Shown one piece after another: positions 10,020-20,746 of a stretch of 64,000 nucleotides of DNA (the first letter of the stretch is position 1; every line of letters starts with the position of its first letter). The position numbers and the translations under genes are program-made. Origin of the DNA: Mesostigma viride (lineage: Eukaryota; Streptophyta; Mesostigmatophyceae; Mesostigmatales; Mesostigmataceae); NCBI GenBank assembly GCA_009746045.1, contig RPFO01000264.1, forward strand, positions 1,116,214 through 1,180,213, given 5' to 3'. The notes under the pieces were generated by a model. The model searched no databases and was not told where the DNA came from. It worked only from the letters and a program-made list of their open reading frames with translations.

Positions 10020-11719
10020 CAGGTGCCACTTCGTGTCTGCCCCATGCGGCTTCGTGCAGCGGCTTGGACACTCGCGACTAAGGTGCCCATCCTTGTCGCA
10101 AAGGAAGCAGCCCGATTTGCGCGCATCCGTCCTAGTACCCGTCTGTGAGGACGTGCCCCCCCAGCTCGCGTCGGGGCGGCAGCGTCTTTGTTGCCGCCAG
10201 CGGCGTTACCCTGGGTTGCATCATGCGATGAGGCGTTGCGAGACCCCCCTTGGTTCCTGCTAGCACCGTGGCCGCCTTGCGGGCGCGCTTGTCTTGTGGC
10301 AGACGACTCACCCGACTTGGCCTTGGTCAGCGCGTCGACCTTGGCCTGCAGCTCGGCCACCACCGTGCTTACCGAGATCCGGCCTTGCGCGTGTCGTCGC
10401 ATCATGGCCCTGACCTCAATGCACAGTGACCGCAATCGCCACGGCTGGCCGTTGGGCGGCGTGGGCAGCTCCATCTCCTTGGAGCCTAGCGCTTGCAGCC
10501 ATTTCTGACACGCCAGCTTTTCGGACCAGTCCTCCACTTCGCCGGCGAACTCCATGAGGCGCTCGTAAGATTGCTCCGGGGTTTCACCCTCGGCTATCTT
10601 GAAACTGCGCCACTCACGCTCTGCCTTGATGGTCTCCACCGGGTATTCCTGGCGAAGGAGGCCCCACAGTTCCTCGGCAGGGTCGACACCATACATGATG
10701 TTGTCATAGTCGGGCTGGCCACGCCCGTCGAAGCCGAACCACACGTCCGTGTGACGCGTGTACAGCGAGACCTCTCTCCACTGCTCCACCAGCCTAGCCA
10801 CTCGCCTCAGCGTAAGGCCGTGAAAGAAAAAATGCATGTTGTTCATCACAAACTCATGCATTACAGCGCCTTGCGTAGTCATGTATTGCAGATCAATCCA
10901 TGACTTGTACGCGTTGTAGGCCTGCGCCAGCGTGGCCAGATTGCCGGTTGTGGAGAACTTCTCGCGCATGTCCACCCGTGGTAGGGTGGGCATCTTCGCG
11001 CCTTCCGGTATGAGGCGCACCCTTTGCGGGTACTGCACCCCATCGGCATCCTCCGGCGGTCGCTGAGCTGCGCGTCCCTGCGCCAGCGTGCTTGGTCGTG
11101 CTGCCTCCCGTACTCGGAAAGCCAGCGGCGTGGTTATGTCCTCCATGGGCGGAATGCGCCCGATTGGCACACTTGACCACCGTGCAGTCGACCCGCCGGT
11201 CAGCGCCCCACCGCCTCGCCCAAACGGAATTGAGGCCCCGCCTGGCAGCATGCGTCCTGGTGCACCCCTGTGTGGGTCCATCGCGCGCGCCAGCCCTGCC
11301 CCGTTCTCCTCGTGCAATCCGTCTCGCGCTTGATCGAAAGGCAGGCGCCTGGGCGCCAGCGTATACTCGCCCCGTGGCTGACCATCCGCCTCACCAAGCA
11401 AGTCGTGTTGGGTTAGCGACCCAGCCAAAACCCCCGGTTCCATCGAAGCCCTTCCCGCCGCATTACCTGAGGTTGGCGGCTGGTCCCGCTCCCTCGGCTC
11501 CGCGGCAACACCACTGGGGCCCGGCATCGATGCCTGCCCGTCCCATGGTGTGGACTGCAGATGACGACCCTCTACGGCCACCAATCTGTCGGTCACTTCC
11601 CGCATCTGCAGCGCCAATTGCTGCTGCAACTGTTGCGACTGTTGCTGCATCTGCGCTTGCATCTGCGCGAACAGCGCCACCATACTCAGCGGCGCTTCTT
11701 GGTCGCGACTCTCACCCAC
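10019..11719 (-). CDS. Element D: Gag
   Basis: 566 residues. The N-terminus is Gln-rich and probably coiled (QMQAQMQQQSQQLQQQL), followed by a Pro/Gly-rich linker and a helical capsid-like region (about residues 240-460; EREWRSFKIAEGETPEQSYERL is like the gag domain of plant and algal gypsy elements). A CCHC zinc knuckle (CFLCDKDGHLSREC) can be read near 10047-10110 at the gag-pol boundary. Gag and pol lie in different frames, as in many members of this superfamily. Gag would form the particle shell and bind RNA. Confidence 0.85.
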   Translation of the reverse strand: MGESRDQEAPLSMVALFAQMQAQMQQQSQQLQQQLALQMREVTDRLVAVEGRHLQSTPWDGQASMPGPSGVAAEPRERDQPPTSGNAAGRASMEPGVLAGSLTQHDLLGEADGQPRGEYTLAPRRLPFDQARDGLHEENGAGLARAMDPHRGAPGRMLPGGASIPFGRGGGALTGGSTARWSSVPIGRIPPMEDITTPLAFRVREAARPSTLAQGRAAQRPPEDADGVQYPQRVRLIPEGAKMPTLPRVDMREKFSTTGNLATLAQAYNAYKSWIDLQYMTTQGAVMHEFVMNNMHFFFHGLTLRRVARLVEQWREVSLYTRHTDVWFGFDGRGQPDYDNIMYGVDPAEELWGLLRQEYPVETIKAEREWRSFKIAEGETPEQSYERLMEFAGEVEDWSEKLACQKWLQALGSKEMELPTPPNGQPWRLRSLCIEVRAMMRRHAQGRISVSTVVAELQAKVDALTKAKSGESSATRQARPQGGHGASRNQGGSRNASSHDATQGNAAGGNKDAAAPTRAGGARPHRRVLGRMRANRAASFATRMGTLVASVQAAARSRMGQTRSGT

Positions 11720-12060
11720 TGCGGGTACGGCGGGAGGAATCCGCCATTCGACCCCGGAGCGGACGTGTTGGCATCTGCTCTATTTGCATCCGCCATGGCT
11801 CGAGTCTGCGCTCGCGTCAGTGGCATGCACCAGCTGACCGATGGGCAAAACAAGAACCAACAAGCCTAGGTTAGCCTGCCAGAAAAAGACAAGAGCCAGC
11901 AAATTCTGGCTAGTTCTATTTTCTTAAAATCTGTCTCAAGACACTTCCTTTACAAACTGTCAGCCAGGCCGTTCCCTGTACTGCTGATGGTTGATAAACA
12001 CTAAAGCCAACGTCTTGGCTTCAAACAGAAGGAAGCAGACTACCGGGTAGTCTCTTCGAG
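11720..12060 (-). other. Element D 5' leader
   Basis: Untranslated stretch between the gag start and the 5' LTR. A primer-binding site should begin next to the LTR (near 12060), but I could not match it to a tRNA by eye. Confidence 0.6.
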
Positions 12061-13198
12061 TAAAGAAAGGAGGGCTCTCAGCCGAGGACAAGGAACTGTC
12101 CCTCGTGCCTGATAACCACCTTATTGCCTCCCCTGCTATAGAATAATGCTTTCAAAACACACAATTTGCACAGTCTGATGATGAAGCCGCACATGCGGAA
12201 TTTATTGAGAAAGTTAATACAATTACAACACGTTGATAGTCTCAATATCGATGCACTCCATGCTCACGAGCCCGCAGTTAGGCAGCGCTCCATGACATGC
12301 TACCGGCCTTGCTCCCAAGGAAAGGGAGAAACACGAAGGCCACTAACGAGAGACTCGAAGAGACTACACGCTGCGTGAGAGTCCTCTTCGACTATGAACC
12401 AAACCATTCGTCATGCCACACGCATGACACACGCCACACTTGTCAGTCCAGCCAGGAATGCCAAAACTATCTTGCTGCCTGAACCATGCGAATAGAAACC
12501 GCATTCCAGTTGCCGTCCTGGCTTTCTACCACACATGCCAACAAAAGCAGGAAGGCATCCCGACAAATCTAAATTGCTACCCTGTTGCCGATCTCATCTC
12601 CTAGAGGCTCCGGCATTTCTGTCCCTGGGAATGTCCGACATTGAGTCACGTCCAGCAAGGTCGAAGCATAATATCCTTCAGACAATCTGCACGCTCACAC
12701 CTTGCGTGTGAGTGGCCCAGCAAACATTGCGTCTAATCGTTCCTTTCTAGAAGAAATCCCTTTGTAGGGCTGCCAGCGATTTCGCATTCATTCCAGCGAT
12801 CTGGCTCCGCACCGCAAATTGTCCTTTTCCATTTTCTGTCCAGTCCTCATAACGTTGACCCGCTATTCTACACCACAAAGACACCTGGCCTGTCAATAGC
12901 CTCGGCGCTGTTGAAGTCCAGCAGTCCAGCTTCAGCTCCAGCTGTCCACTAACACGCGTATGATCCTCTCGACGCTGCACACTTGTGCTGCCGTCCGCTC
13001 AAGTCAGTGCTGCGCGCCCAGCTGTGCCTGGCCCGGCGCGCGTGCACGTACACTTTCGTCCGCTCTTATGCTGCAAGTGCTAGTGTCCCCCCCCGGTCAC
13101 TAGCCTTTGTCGAAAATGCGTAGAAAACAAATTCCTTGCGCACGTCACCGGTCTTGTGCATAGTGGGCGCCCGGATGACATAGCTCGCGTCCGTGACA
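12061..13198 (-). repeat. Element D 5' LTR
   Basis: About 1,138 bp, partner of 2674-3810. The promoter for the element is expected here. Confidence 0.9.
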
Positions 13199-13357
13199 TG
13201 GCAAACACTGACATGGTGGGATTGAAAACGTATCACAAACACAGGCCGTGCACGATACTGATCGATGCAGACGATATTTGTAACTGTTGTGTAATTATTT
13301 TCTAATGAGATTAGCATAGTACTCCATAAATTTCTTGTTTTTGGTCCATGGGAGTTC
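13199..13357. repeat. Unclassified repeat, interrupted by LINE L1
   Basis: About 13265-13325 matches, in inverse orientation, about 16060-16115. About 13328-13357 continues across the LINE insertion into 14570-14720 and is also found uninterrupted at about 15085-15270. The sequence is therefore a dispersed repeat that was present before the LINE arrived. No coding potential seen. Confidence 0.6.
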
Positions 13358-13368
13358 CTTCCAACCAA

Positions 13369-14558
13369 AAAAATTAAATTAAATTAAATTATAACATGCC
13401 TCCGTGGGGAGGTCATGTAGCACATTCCATGATGGATGGGGTGGAGGAAGCCGCGTGATCGAACTATACTAACGCTAGGCTATCTAGAAAATCCTAACTA
13501 CACTACTCATCAAAACGCCTCCTCCGCTTGGGGGGAGGTGGCTTGCCCACAGGGTCGGGCGTGTGCGCCTTGACAATCTTCTTCCACCGCGTCTTGTCCT
13601 GCATGACAGTCCAAAGACAGGAGAGAGAGTGTATGCGGTGCTCAAACTGGGCTGGGACCACTAGGTCGTCCAGCAACATCTGAACGTAGTTGGTGACAGG
13701 TTTCCCTACCCTTTTGGGAATGTCCGCGGGGCCAGGCCAGGTCAGAATATGCCGCCCTGGCTGGCCAAGCCGCTGGGGGCCGGCCAGACCAAGGGTGGTG
13801 TCGACCTGGCTAGTGCGGGCAAGGTGTCCTACAAATGCTATCCTACGCTGCCTAATCTCGTCCGAAACACGAGGCATGCCATGATACAAAGACTCTGATG
13901 ACGGACGCTCGGAAAAACCTACGTTAAGGACCTGCCGGAGCATCCTGTAAACTGTGCCGTCGAGCCGAGCTGCCAGTTTGGGTGGGAGGGTCCACGCCTC
14001 GGCGCCATACGTGAGCACCGTGAGGACGAGGACCTTGAAGAGCATGCGTTTGCGGTGCCCGTCCAGGCCCTTCGAGCGCCAGTAAGGTGTGAGCGAACGG
14101 AGCTTGGCCCAGGCGAGGGCGATGCGGGTGTCCACATCGTCGTCGGTGTCAGGAAGCCAGCTCCCCAACAGCTTGAAGCGGTCGCGGAACGGGACCTCCG
14201 TCCCGTCGAGCAGGCGCGGCAGCGGTGGTTTACTGGAGGCCCCTATCACCATCGCCTCAGTCTTGACACTAATCTCCAACCCCACCGCCCGCGCCTCCAG
14301 GCCCAGGCAGTCCAGCCAGGTCTGAATGTGCTCGGGGCGCTCGATGAGGGTGGTATCATCCGCATAAATCAGGTCGGCAAGGCGGTACCCCGGTCTAACC
14401 CCGCCGTGCTCTTTCACGTTAAGGATGTCCAAGCCTGGCTCGAACCCCTTAAGAGCAGTAAAGCGCGCACGTGCCCGGCGCATGACGTGATCCACGACAA
14501 TAATGAACAGGTATGGGGACAGGACACAACCTTGCCACACCCCGTGGTGAAGGGGGAA
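13369..14558 (-). mobile_element. LINE copy L1, 5'-truncated, with TSD
   Basis: Non-LTR retrotransposon flanked by an 11-bp TSD, cttccaaccaa (13358-13368 and 14559-14569). On the minus strand it starts inside the RT palm and ends with a 3' UTR, a stem (CCTCC-CCAC-GGAGG at about 13397-13410) and an (ATTTA)n tail (13369-13390). Truncation at the 5' end and a variable TSD are usual for target-primed reverse transcription. Confidence 0.92.
13503..14540 (-). CDS. LINE L1 reverse transcriptase, C-terminal 345 residues
   Basis: Reads WQGCVLSPYLF, then YADDTTL (RT active site), thumb-region signatures RMLFKVLVLTVLTYGAEAWTL and RMLRQVLNV, then RRIAFVGHLAR, and ends with a basic tail before a stop. 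These are the palm-to-thumb and C-terminal regions of LINE ORF2. The endonuclease and the fingers part of the RT are missing because the copy is 5'-truncated, so it is not functional. The frame is open to the stop, so the copy is young compared with its neighbours L2-L4, which have decayed. No RNase H is seen after the RT. Confidence 0.9.
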   Translation of the reverse strand: MWQGCVLSPYLFIIVVDHVMRRARARFTALKGFEPGLDILNVKEHGGVRPGYRLADLIYADDTTLIERPEHIQTWLDCLGLEARAVGLEISVKTEAMVIGASSKPPLPRLLDGTEVPFRDRFKLLGSWLPDTDDDVDTRIALAWAKLRSLTPYWRSKGLDGHRKRMLFKVLVLTVLTYGAEAWTLPPKLAARLDGTVYRMLRQVLNVGFSERPSSESLYHGMPRVSDEIRQRRIAFVGHLARTSQVDTTLGLAGPQRLGQPGRHILTWPGPADIPKRVGKPVTNYVQMLLDDLVVPAQFEHRIHSLSCLWTVMQDKTRWKKIVKAHTPDPVGKPPPPKRRRRFDE

Positions 14559-14569
14559 CTTCCAACCAA

Positions 14570-15270
14570 GAGAAACATTTATTTTACATATTTGTGTGCT
14601 AGGCTTTATACGGACAGCCTATACCACACCTTCAAACTCAGTGCACATCATTATCAAGTTGGTTATTGTAGCACCATGCTGGGGGCCCAGCATACTCGAG
14701 CACAAGGTGTTGCCCCTCTTAGCAGCGTGGGGGGGTGGGGGGGAGCTGAAAAGAGGCCTCCCTACGTCCCCTACACCACTCTAAGTACTGACTATCATTC
14801 ACATTGCGCCACGCAGGCCTGCCGGCTGGCGCAGGTACAAGGTGTACTGACTGCCCATCACAGTTGCGCCACGCCTGGCGGCTGCCGCAGGTACAAGGTC
14901 TAGTGACGTACGTTAGAAGCTACCTAGGCCTGCACTCCGGAACCACACTCAGCCTCGGCACAAAAAGGGCCAGCCGGTGCAGTACCCTCGTGACAAGCGC
15001 TAGTCTTACGTTACCTACGGCAGGTCGGTCCCCTTTGAGCCCGTCCACGCGTCACATATAAAATGAGCGAAGCTCAACAAGTACATTTCTTGTTTTTGGT
15101 CCATTGGAGTTCCTTCCCACCAAGAGAAACATTTATTTTACATTTTTGTGTGCTAGGCTTTATACGGACAGCCTATACCACACCTTCAAACTCAGTGCAC
15201 ATCATTATCAAGTTGGTTATTGTAGCACCATGCTGGCCGGGGCCCAGCATACTCGAACACAAGGTGTTGC
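14570..15270. repeat. Duplicated unclassified repeat
   Basis: 14570-14720 and about 15105-15270 are near-identical copies (aagagaaacatttatttta through caaggtgttgcccc). Between them, 14747-15080 is a third repeat whose second copy is 16448-16790, about 95% alike. No believable ORF. Confidence 0.75.
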
Positions 15271-16028
15271 CCCCACACCTCCTACCTGGCCACCAAGGCT
15301 GTCGCCAACCTTGGTGCCGAGTTTCTTTCCGCCCCTGGCCCCCTTCCCGCATGCTGCCGCGGCTGTACTGCCGCCCCCGTGTGGCCGCTACGGTTTCCCG
15401 GCGGACGCAGGGCGGCACCCATATCGTTCCCCCCGTTAGGGGGGCGGTTTCCAGCGGCTGCTCATTAGGCCTTACGCCCCCGGACCGTCTCTCACAAGCC
15501 CAGGACCGGCCCATCACCAGCCCCACCCCTGAGGCTGGGGTTTCCCTGCATTGAAGCCATTGTGGCGATGGGCCCTCTACCCTACCAAGGCCTTGGCTTG
15601 GAAACTGCTTAGCCAAAGCCCTGACCAGGGCTTGTGTTTTTGTAGGAAATTTTTATGGCATAGATATCAGCCCCCCTGGCTGAACCGAACTCTTTATTGC
15701 CTTTCCTATAATGCATCATACAGGATAAAAACAAAGGCGATTTAAAAAAAAACAGCCAAAATTTCAGCCCCGCCAGGCGAACATTCTTTGCTGAAAAACT
15801 GGGCAGTGATGAAGAGCGCGCTCCTCCCACAAAGATTTGCTCCAGCCCCGCATCCTCCCCAAAACTCCCGTCTGGCCACAGGCCGAAAGATCGGGTCCGC
15901 TGTCAGGCTCCTGGCAGTTATGGGCTACCCTGGCACCCCGCGCTAGCCATCTCCACGTTTAAGGCAGATTCGCCTCCGCCTGTGATTCTTTCCACCGTAG
16001 CCGCTGGCCCTGGCCTGTAAGTAAGTAC
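15271..16028. other. No gene seen
   Basis: GC-rich to mixed sequence with no convincing ORF, RNA gene or tandem repeat. Probably decayed repeat DNA. Confidence 0.4.
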
Positions 16029-16828
16029 GTAAGTACTTGCGTGTCATGCGCAAAGGCATGCCACGGAGTACTATGATAATCTCATTAGAAAAATAATTAC
16101 ACAAAAGTTTAAACAAATATGGCCCTGGCCTGTATGGCTCCTTCCCTGACGTTGTCCGACTTAAAACGCAGCTTCCCCAGCCAGTGTCAGGAAGCTGCTT
16201 GCCGCACCCAGGTGTATAGGGGAATCGTCAGTGGGCCCAGCGCCGGAAATCACACCCTTTTACTCAAATCGTAGAGCCCCCCACCCAACAACCATTACCG
16301 TGGCCTGTAACGGTTGGTGGCGAACATAAAGAAATTTATTCTAGGCCTCTCCACGCCCGGAGAGGCTGATAGCATCGTCTTATATTCAGCGCAGCCGCCA
16401 TAGCGGCCAGCCGACCTTGCCAGCAAATGCTGGGATCAAGTTGCGAAGCTGAAAAGAGGCCTCCCTACGTCCCCTACACCACTCTAAGTACTGACTATCA
16501 TTCACACTGCGCCACGCACTGGCCTGCTGGCTGGCGCAGGTACAAGGTGTACTGACTGCTCATCACAGTTGCGCCACGCCTGGCGGCTGGCGCAGGTACA
16601 AGGTCTAGTGACGTACGTTAGAAGCTACCTAGGCCTGCACTCCGGAACCACACTCAGCCTCGGCACAAAAAGGGCCAGCCGGTGCTGTACCCTCGTGACA
16701 AGCGCTAGTCTTACGCTACCTACCGGCGGCAGGTCGGTCCCCTTTGAGCCCGTCCACGCGTCACATATAAAATGAGCGAAGCTCAACAATGAGTGGCGTG
16801 CGCATGCGCATGACACGCAAGTACTTAC
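16029..16828. mobile_element. Possible TIR element with 24-bp inverted ends
   Basis: The left end gtaagtacttgcgtgtcatg continues with cgca (16029-16052), and its exact reverse complement is at 16805-16828. The inside (800 bp) has no transposase and includes the repeat 16448-16790 that is also at 14747-15080. A non-autonomous DNA element is the simplest reading. No clear TSD. Confidence 0.5.
16448..16790. repeat. About 343-bp dispersed repeat (second copy of 14747-15080)
   Basis: Both copies run from agctgaaaagaggcctccc to aaaatgagcgaagctcaaca. Each contains two internal near-copies of a GCGCCACGC...GCGCAGGTACAAGGT motif. Confidence 0.85.
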
Positions 16829-17024
16829 TTACTATACGATACTCAAAAACGCGGACAAGATAACGGCAGGCTCGAGCTACCGTGGTCCGGATTCTCCTGA
16901 TTTCCGGCCTGCGCAGGTTGTCTCCTTGATATACTGCTTGAGGATCCGTCCGTGTATAAGTGTAGGCCCGTCAGAGTCTGCCTTTGCACTGTATCGGTTG
17001 TTGTGACCGGCATGAACTAAACTC

Positions 17025-18120
17025 AATTATATTAAATTATAACATGACTTCGTTGGGAGATCATGTAGCACGTATTCCGTTGCTGGTGGGTCGGGGGGTG
17101 AACATAGCCGCGAAAAACTAACTAATCTAAAGCTTAGCTAATCTACCAAATTACTAGCTACTCCACTCAGTAAAGTGCTCCTTCCTCCTGTGGGGAGGGG
17201 GCTTCCATGCACAGGGGCTGGCGTGTGGGCCTGGACAATGGTCTGCCGTCTCTTCTTGTCCTGCATGGCAGTCCAAGCTAGAGAGAGGGAGGAAATGCGG
17301 TGTTCAAGCCGTGAGCTGGGACCAGGAAGTCGGCTAGCAACTGATCTGCGTAGTTGAGTGCTGGTCTACCAACCCGCCTGGGTTTGTCCTTGGGGCCAGG
17401 CCATGTCAGGATATGCCGCCCTGGCTGGCCAAGCTGCTGGGGGCTGACCAGACCAATTAACTAATTAATTAATTAATAGACACGTGACTGCGTCACGTGA
17501 GCATAAGTCCTCAGTGGGAGGGGATGGAATGGATGGTGTAAGCTATCGAGGTCCTAGTTACAGGGTTGCGGGCACCACGGCCCGAATCGCTATGAATGCC
17601 ATACCCGGTCACACGCGGAGCCCCCCGACAGACTTGGGGGTGGTCTCCTTCATCACTAATTCCCATCTATCCTTGCGTACCATCTGCCTCCATATTACAG
17701 ACAAACCAGGATTGAGGCTGCCTGGGTGTGAGCCCGTCACTTCTAGTGTAGCACATCATTGCCCATGCCGAGTCTATCACGAAAAGTCCACGGGTCCAGA
17801 CCAACCTTGGGCGGTGTCTACCTGACTAGGGTTCAGGCAAGATGGCCTACAAATGCTATTCTACGCTGCCTATAAATCTCATCGGAAATGCTGAGGCATG
17901 CCCATATACAGAGACTCAAGTGACCCTTGCGTGGAAAACCCTACGTTCAGGACCTGTCGAAGCATCCTAGTTACTGTGCCGTTCCGCCGCATGACATGCA
18001 GCTCCAGGGTCCGTGAACGTCCAGGCCTCAGCCCCGTTTGTGAGCACCGTGAGGACCAAGACCTTGAAGAGCACGCGAAGACCTTGAAGAGCACGCGAAG
18101 ACCTTGAAGAGCACCGGCAT
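17025..18120 (-). pseudogene. LINE copy L2, decayed, with nested insert
   Basis: From the 3' end: AT-rich tail, the conserved 3' stem (about 17040-17075), then remnants of the same RT C-terminus as L1 (about 17166-17456 and 17796-18120), with several frame breaks. The reading resumes after the insert with matches to the L1 segments around RRIAFVGHL and RMLRQVLNV. A 20-bp stretch (gaagaccttgaagagcacgc) is repeated three times at 18055-18113. Confidence 0.8.
17457..17795 (-). mobile_element. SINE-like insert in L2
   Basis: 339 bp flanked by the 9-bp TSD ccagaccaa (17448-17456 and 17796-17804). It has a TTAA-type tail at its left end and, next to it, a perfect hairpin (cacgtgac-tgc-gtcacgtg, about 17479-17497). 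No ORF. The tail and adjacent stem suggest mobilisation by the local LINE machinery. No clear pol III boxes were seen. Confidence 0.75.
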
Positions 18121-18140
18121 GGGTATATGGTTGTTATAGC

Positions 18141-18600
18141 TAGCATCAATATGGTTATATGGGATGCCCTATGGGTTGCAACTCCAGCTTAGGGACAGTA
18201 CAGTAGCAGTACTAGTAGTAGTGCCACATAGTAAAGCTTAGTGGCCCATGCACGCCTACATGTGTATGCCCATATCATGCAGATGGGACCCGCACCAAAT
18301 GATGTATTAGCCTCTTACTAGCCGCACTTTGTCTATGCAGCTCTAGAGTCACTCTTAGCTGGTCGAGAAGCCATGCCCTATGTAGCTATTGATTAGCCAT
18401 GATCATCTTCCATGCCCCATGTCAGGCCTTTTGGTATGATACACCATGGTGGTGCAGGTGCACCAAGTGTGCACCCAGAGCAGGCCGTGGCAGTGTACAT
18501 CCCCCACCTGAAGGTTGTTGCTTATACTGGATGTATTAAAACCCATATACCAGCCCCTTCTCAGGGATATGGGTTACATATCCTCTCCACGTTACATCAG
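18141..18600. other. No gene seen
   Basis: Intergenic or decayed repeat sequence between LINE remnants L2 and L3. No supported feature. Confidence 0.4.
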
Positions 18601-19960
18601 TTCCCTCAGCGTAGGATAGCATTGAGTCGTAGGACATCTTGCTCACACCAGCGAGTCAGGTAGCGTACACCGCCCTCGGACTGGCCGGCGGCCCCAGCGG
18701 CTTGGCCAGCCAGGGCGGCATATCCTGACCTGGTCTGGCCCCAAGGACATTCCTAGAAAGATATTGGTAAACTGAAACCTGCCATGAACTATACACAGCA
18801 GTTGCTGGCCGACCTAGTGGTCCCAGCCCAGTTTGAACACCGCATTTCCTCCCTCTCTCTTGCTTGGACTGCAATGCAGAACAAGAAGAGGTGGCAGACC
18901 ATTAATTAATTAATTAATTAATTAAACTACACGTGCTCCCGTTGGGGAGTCACGGAGCACCAAAGTGCTTTTAATCCCTGTGTGTGCACAACAGGAGAAA
19001 GGGCAGAGACCCCCATTCTCCTTCATGCCAGAGGCATGCCACAGCTAGCTGCACTCGAACACGCTAAACGGACACGCTAACGATCCGGCAATCTGTGGGT
19101 GCAATAAGACCCATGTGAGCATAGCATAACAAGGAGCGTGGGCAAGTGATCTGATCATAGCCAGGACGTAGCATGGCTGTAAAAGGACTAAGCTAAGGCT
19201 ATGGCTGGTTGTAGTACAGTGCGTTAGCGGTGCACGTGACTAGGTATGTTGGCACAGCTAGGCAAACATTCTAAGCATGGCTGCCATAGCGGCAGTGACT
19301 ACCAATGGATACAAGCTAGGGCTATTAGGCAAGCTATTCTAGCCCGCTGGGGGCGTCCACATCTTGTGGTTGATCATCAGGTCCCCGCCCCTCCAGTACA
19401 CCTTGGGCTTCTGGGGGTCCTTCTTGTGGCGGAGGTATTCCGGCCACAGGCCGCGTCGCTGCTGCGCTGCTGAGCGGGGGTCAGGTCGTCGTCGAGCGTC
19501 CAGGTGAGGTCGTGCAACCGCTTGCGACGAGAGAGGAACTGCTGCTTGTCCTCACGGAAGGGGAAGGTGAGCAGGACTGGTGGGGGAGCCGCCTTAGTCC
19601 CGTGAGTGGGGAAGGCGGTGGCACCCACGCAGTTCTACCTCACCTACCAGGCCGGCCCATGAGGGTAAGGAGCTGGTCCTTAAGCTCGTCGGCAAGGGAG
19701 GTTGACGTCTCACCTGGCTTCTGGGGGAAACGACGCAGACCATTGTCCAGGCCGACATGCCAGCCCCTGTGGGCTAGCCCCCCCGCCCCCCCCAGGAGGA
19801 AGGGGCGCATTGCTGAGTCAGTAGAGTAGTTAGGATTTTCTAGATTAGATTAGAGTTAGCTTAGTTAGGTTTCGCGGCTTCGCTCACCTCCATCCATCAA
19901 GCATTGAAGGGAATACGAGCTACATGATCTCCCCAAGGAGTCATGTTATAATTTTCATCC
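18600..19960 (+). pseudogene. LINE copy L3, decayed, with nested ORF1-only insert
   Basis: Plus-strand remnant of the LINE RT C-terminus (about 18605-18903, matching RRIAFVGHLARTSQV through RWKKI of L1). It resumes at 19735 with the C-terminal Pro/Lys-rich tail and a 3' UTR (about 19820-19960) that ends in the stem ATCTCC-CCAA-GGAGTCAT and an AT-rich tail. Frameshifts and stops make it a pseudogene. Confidence 0.8.
18904..19734 (-). mobile_element. ORF1-type LINE insert O1 in L3
   Basis: 831 bp flanked by the 10-bp TSD gcagaccatt (18894-18903 and 19735-19744). It has a TTAA-repeat tail at the left, the stem GCTCCC-GTTG-GGGAG after it, and, on the minus strand, the C-terminal part of an L1-ORF1-like protein (PPPVLLTF, FLSRRKRL, TWTLDDDLTPAQQR, then an RHKKDP-type basic segment). 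No RT is present. The 5' end is truncated. Confidence 0.85.
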
Positions 19961-20095
19961 TCTCCACGGAGGTATGTAAATGTAATTAATAATGGGTGGT
20001 CCTTCACCTGTTCCGTGTCCCATCGTACATCATGTCGTTGAGATCATCCGATTTGATCGTTGAGATCATCCGCCAGTTCTATGAAGGGTACCAAG

Positions 20096-20739
20096 AGTTA
20101 GCATCTTGGGCAACCAATATGCTAAGTGGATACAGTTTGGAAAGACCTTTCCAACGCCGTGCTGACCGCCTGAAACAGACAAGGGACGAGAAAGATATCA
20201 AGTCCCGAAGTCCTAGCCATCCGTGGCCGACTTGGGTGCAGTCCTCTGGTATAGTGGACAGGACACGTGGCAGGCCGGGCCTGCACAGGCTTAGCCTGAT
20301 TATCACGTGACTGTGGTCCACGTAGATCAGAGGAGCAGCAGCCTGTGACTGGTGGAATACTGGAGCTGGCACAGGTCTGCAAGGATACTAGGCCTTGCAG
20401 GCTTGTGACAGGTCCTGTACTTCCTAGGTTGCAGAGTCTAGGCAAATCCAGTTCGTCCTGGCTCTGCACTGATGCCAGTGGACGTTGAGGATTTGCTTGC
20501 ACGCCTGCACGTGCCTCGTCACGCCGATGGGAACGAGGAACAACGCAAAGGATATAGCTTGGTCATGGGGGATGACCAGCTATCTCGGAAAGCACGAACC
20601 GTGGGTGCCACCTTGGTCGTGGAAGTGCCCATTGTGGTCGTGGCCTGGTGAACAGATTTAAGGTTGCTGCCTTGCAACATTGGCTAAGACGCGCTGTGAA
20701 AGACCAAGAGCTCACATACGTTGGGAGCTCTTTCTAACT
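20096..20739 (+). repeat. Element A left LTR
   Basis: 644 bp, near-identical to the interrupted right LTR. The close match implies a fairly recent insertion. Confidence 0.92.
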
Positions 20740-20746
20740 CGTATTA

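Larger units (their letters stand above)
2674..13198 (-). mobile_element. Element D: Ty3/gypsy LTR retrotransposon with DNA methyltransferase and PHD finger
   Basis: About 10.5 kb, read on the minus strand: 5' LTR (12061-13198), leader, gag, then pol with protease, C5-MTase, RT, RNase H and integrase, then a separate GPY-like/PHD reading frame, a 3' untranslated part and the 3' LTR (2674-3810). RT-RNase H-INT order and motifs place it in Ty3/gypsy (Metaviridae type). The LTRs differ at only about five positions in 1,137, so insertion is recent. It looks nearly whole, with about one break. No clean TSD is visible, because the left flank is a copy of an internal segment. Known precedent: cytosine methyltransferases captured by retrotransposons in some dinoflagellates and streptophyte algae. 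I do not know a described element that also carries a PHD finger. Confidence 0.93.
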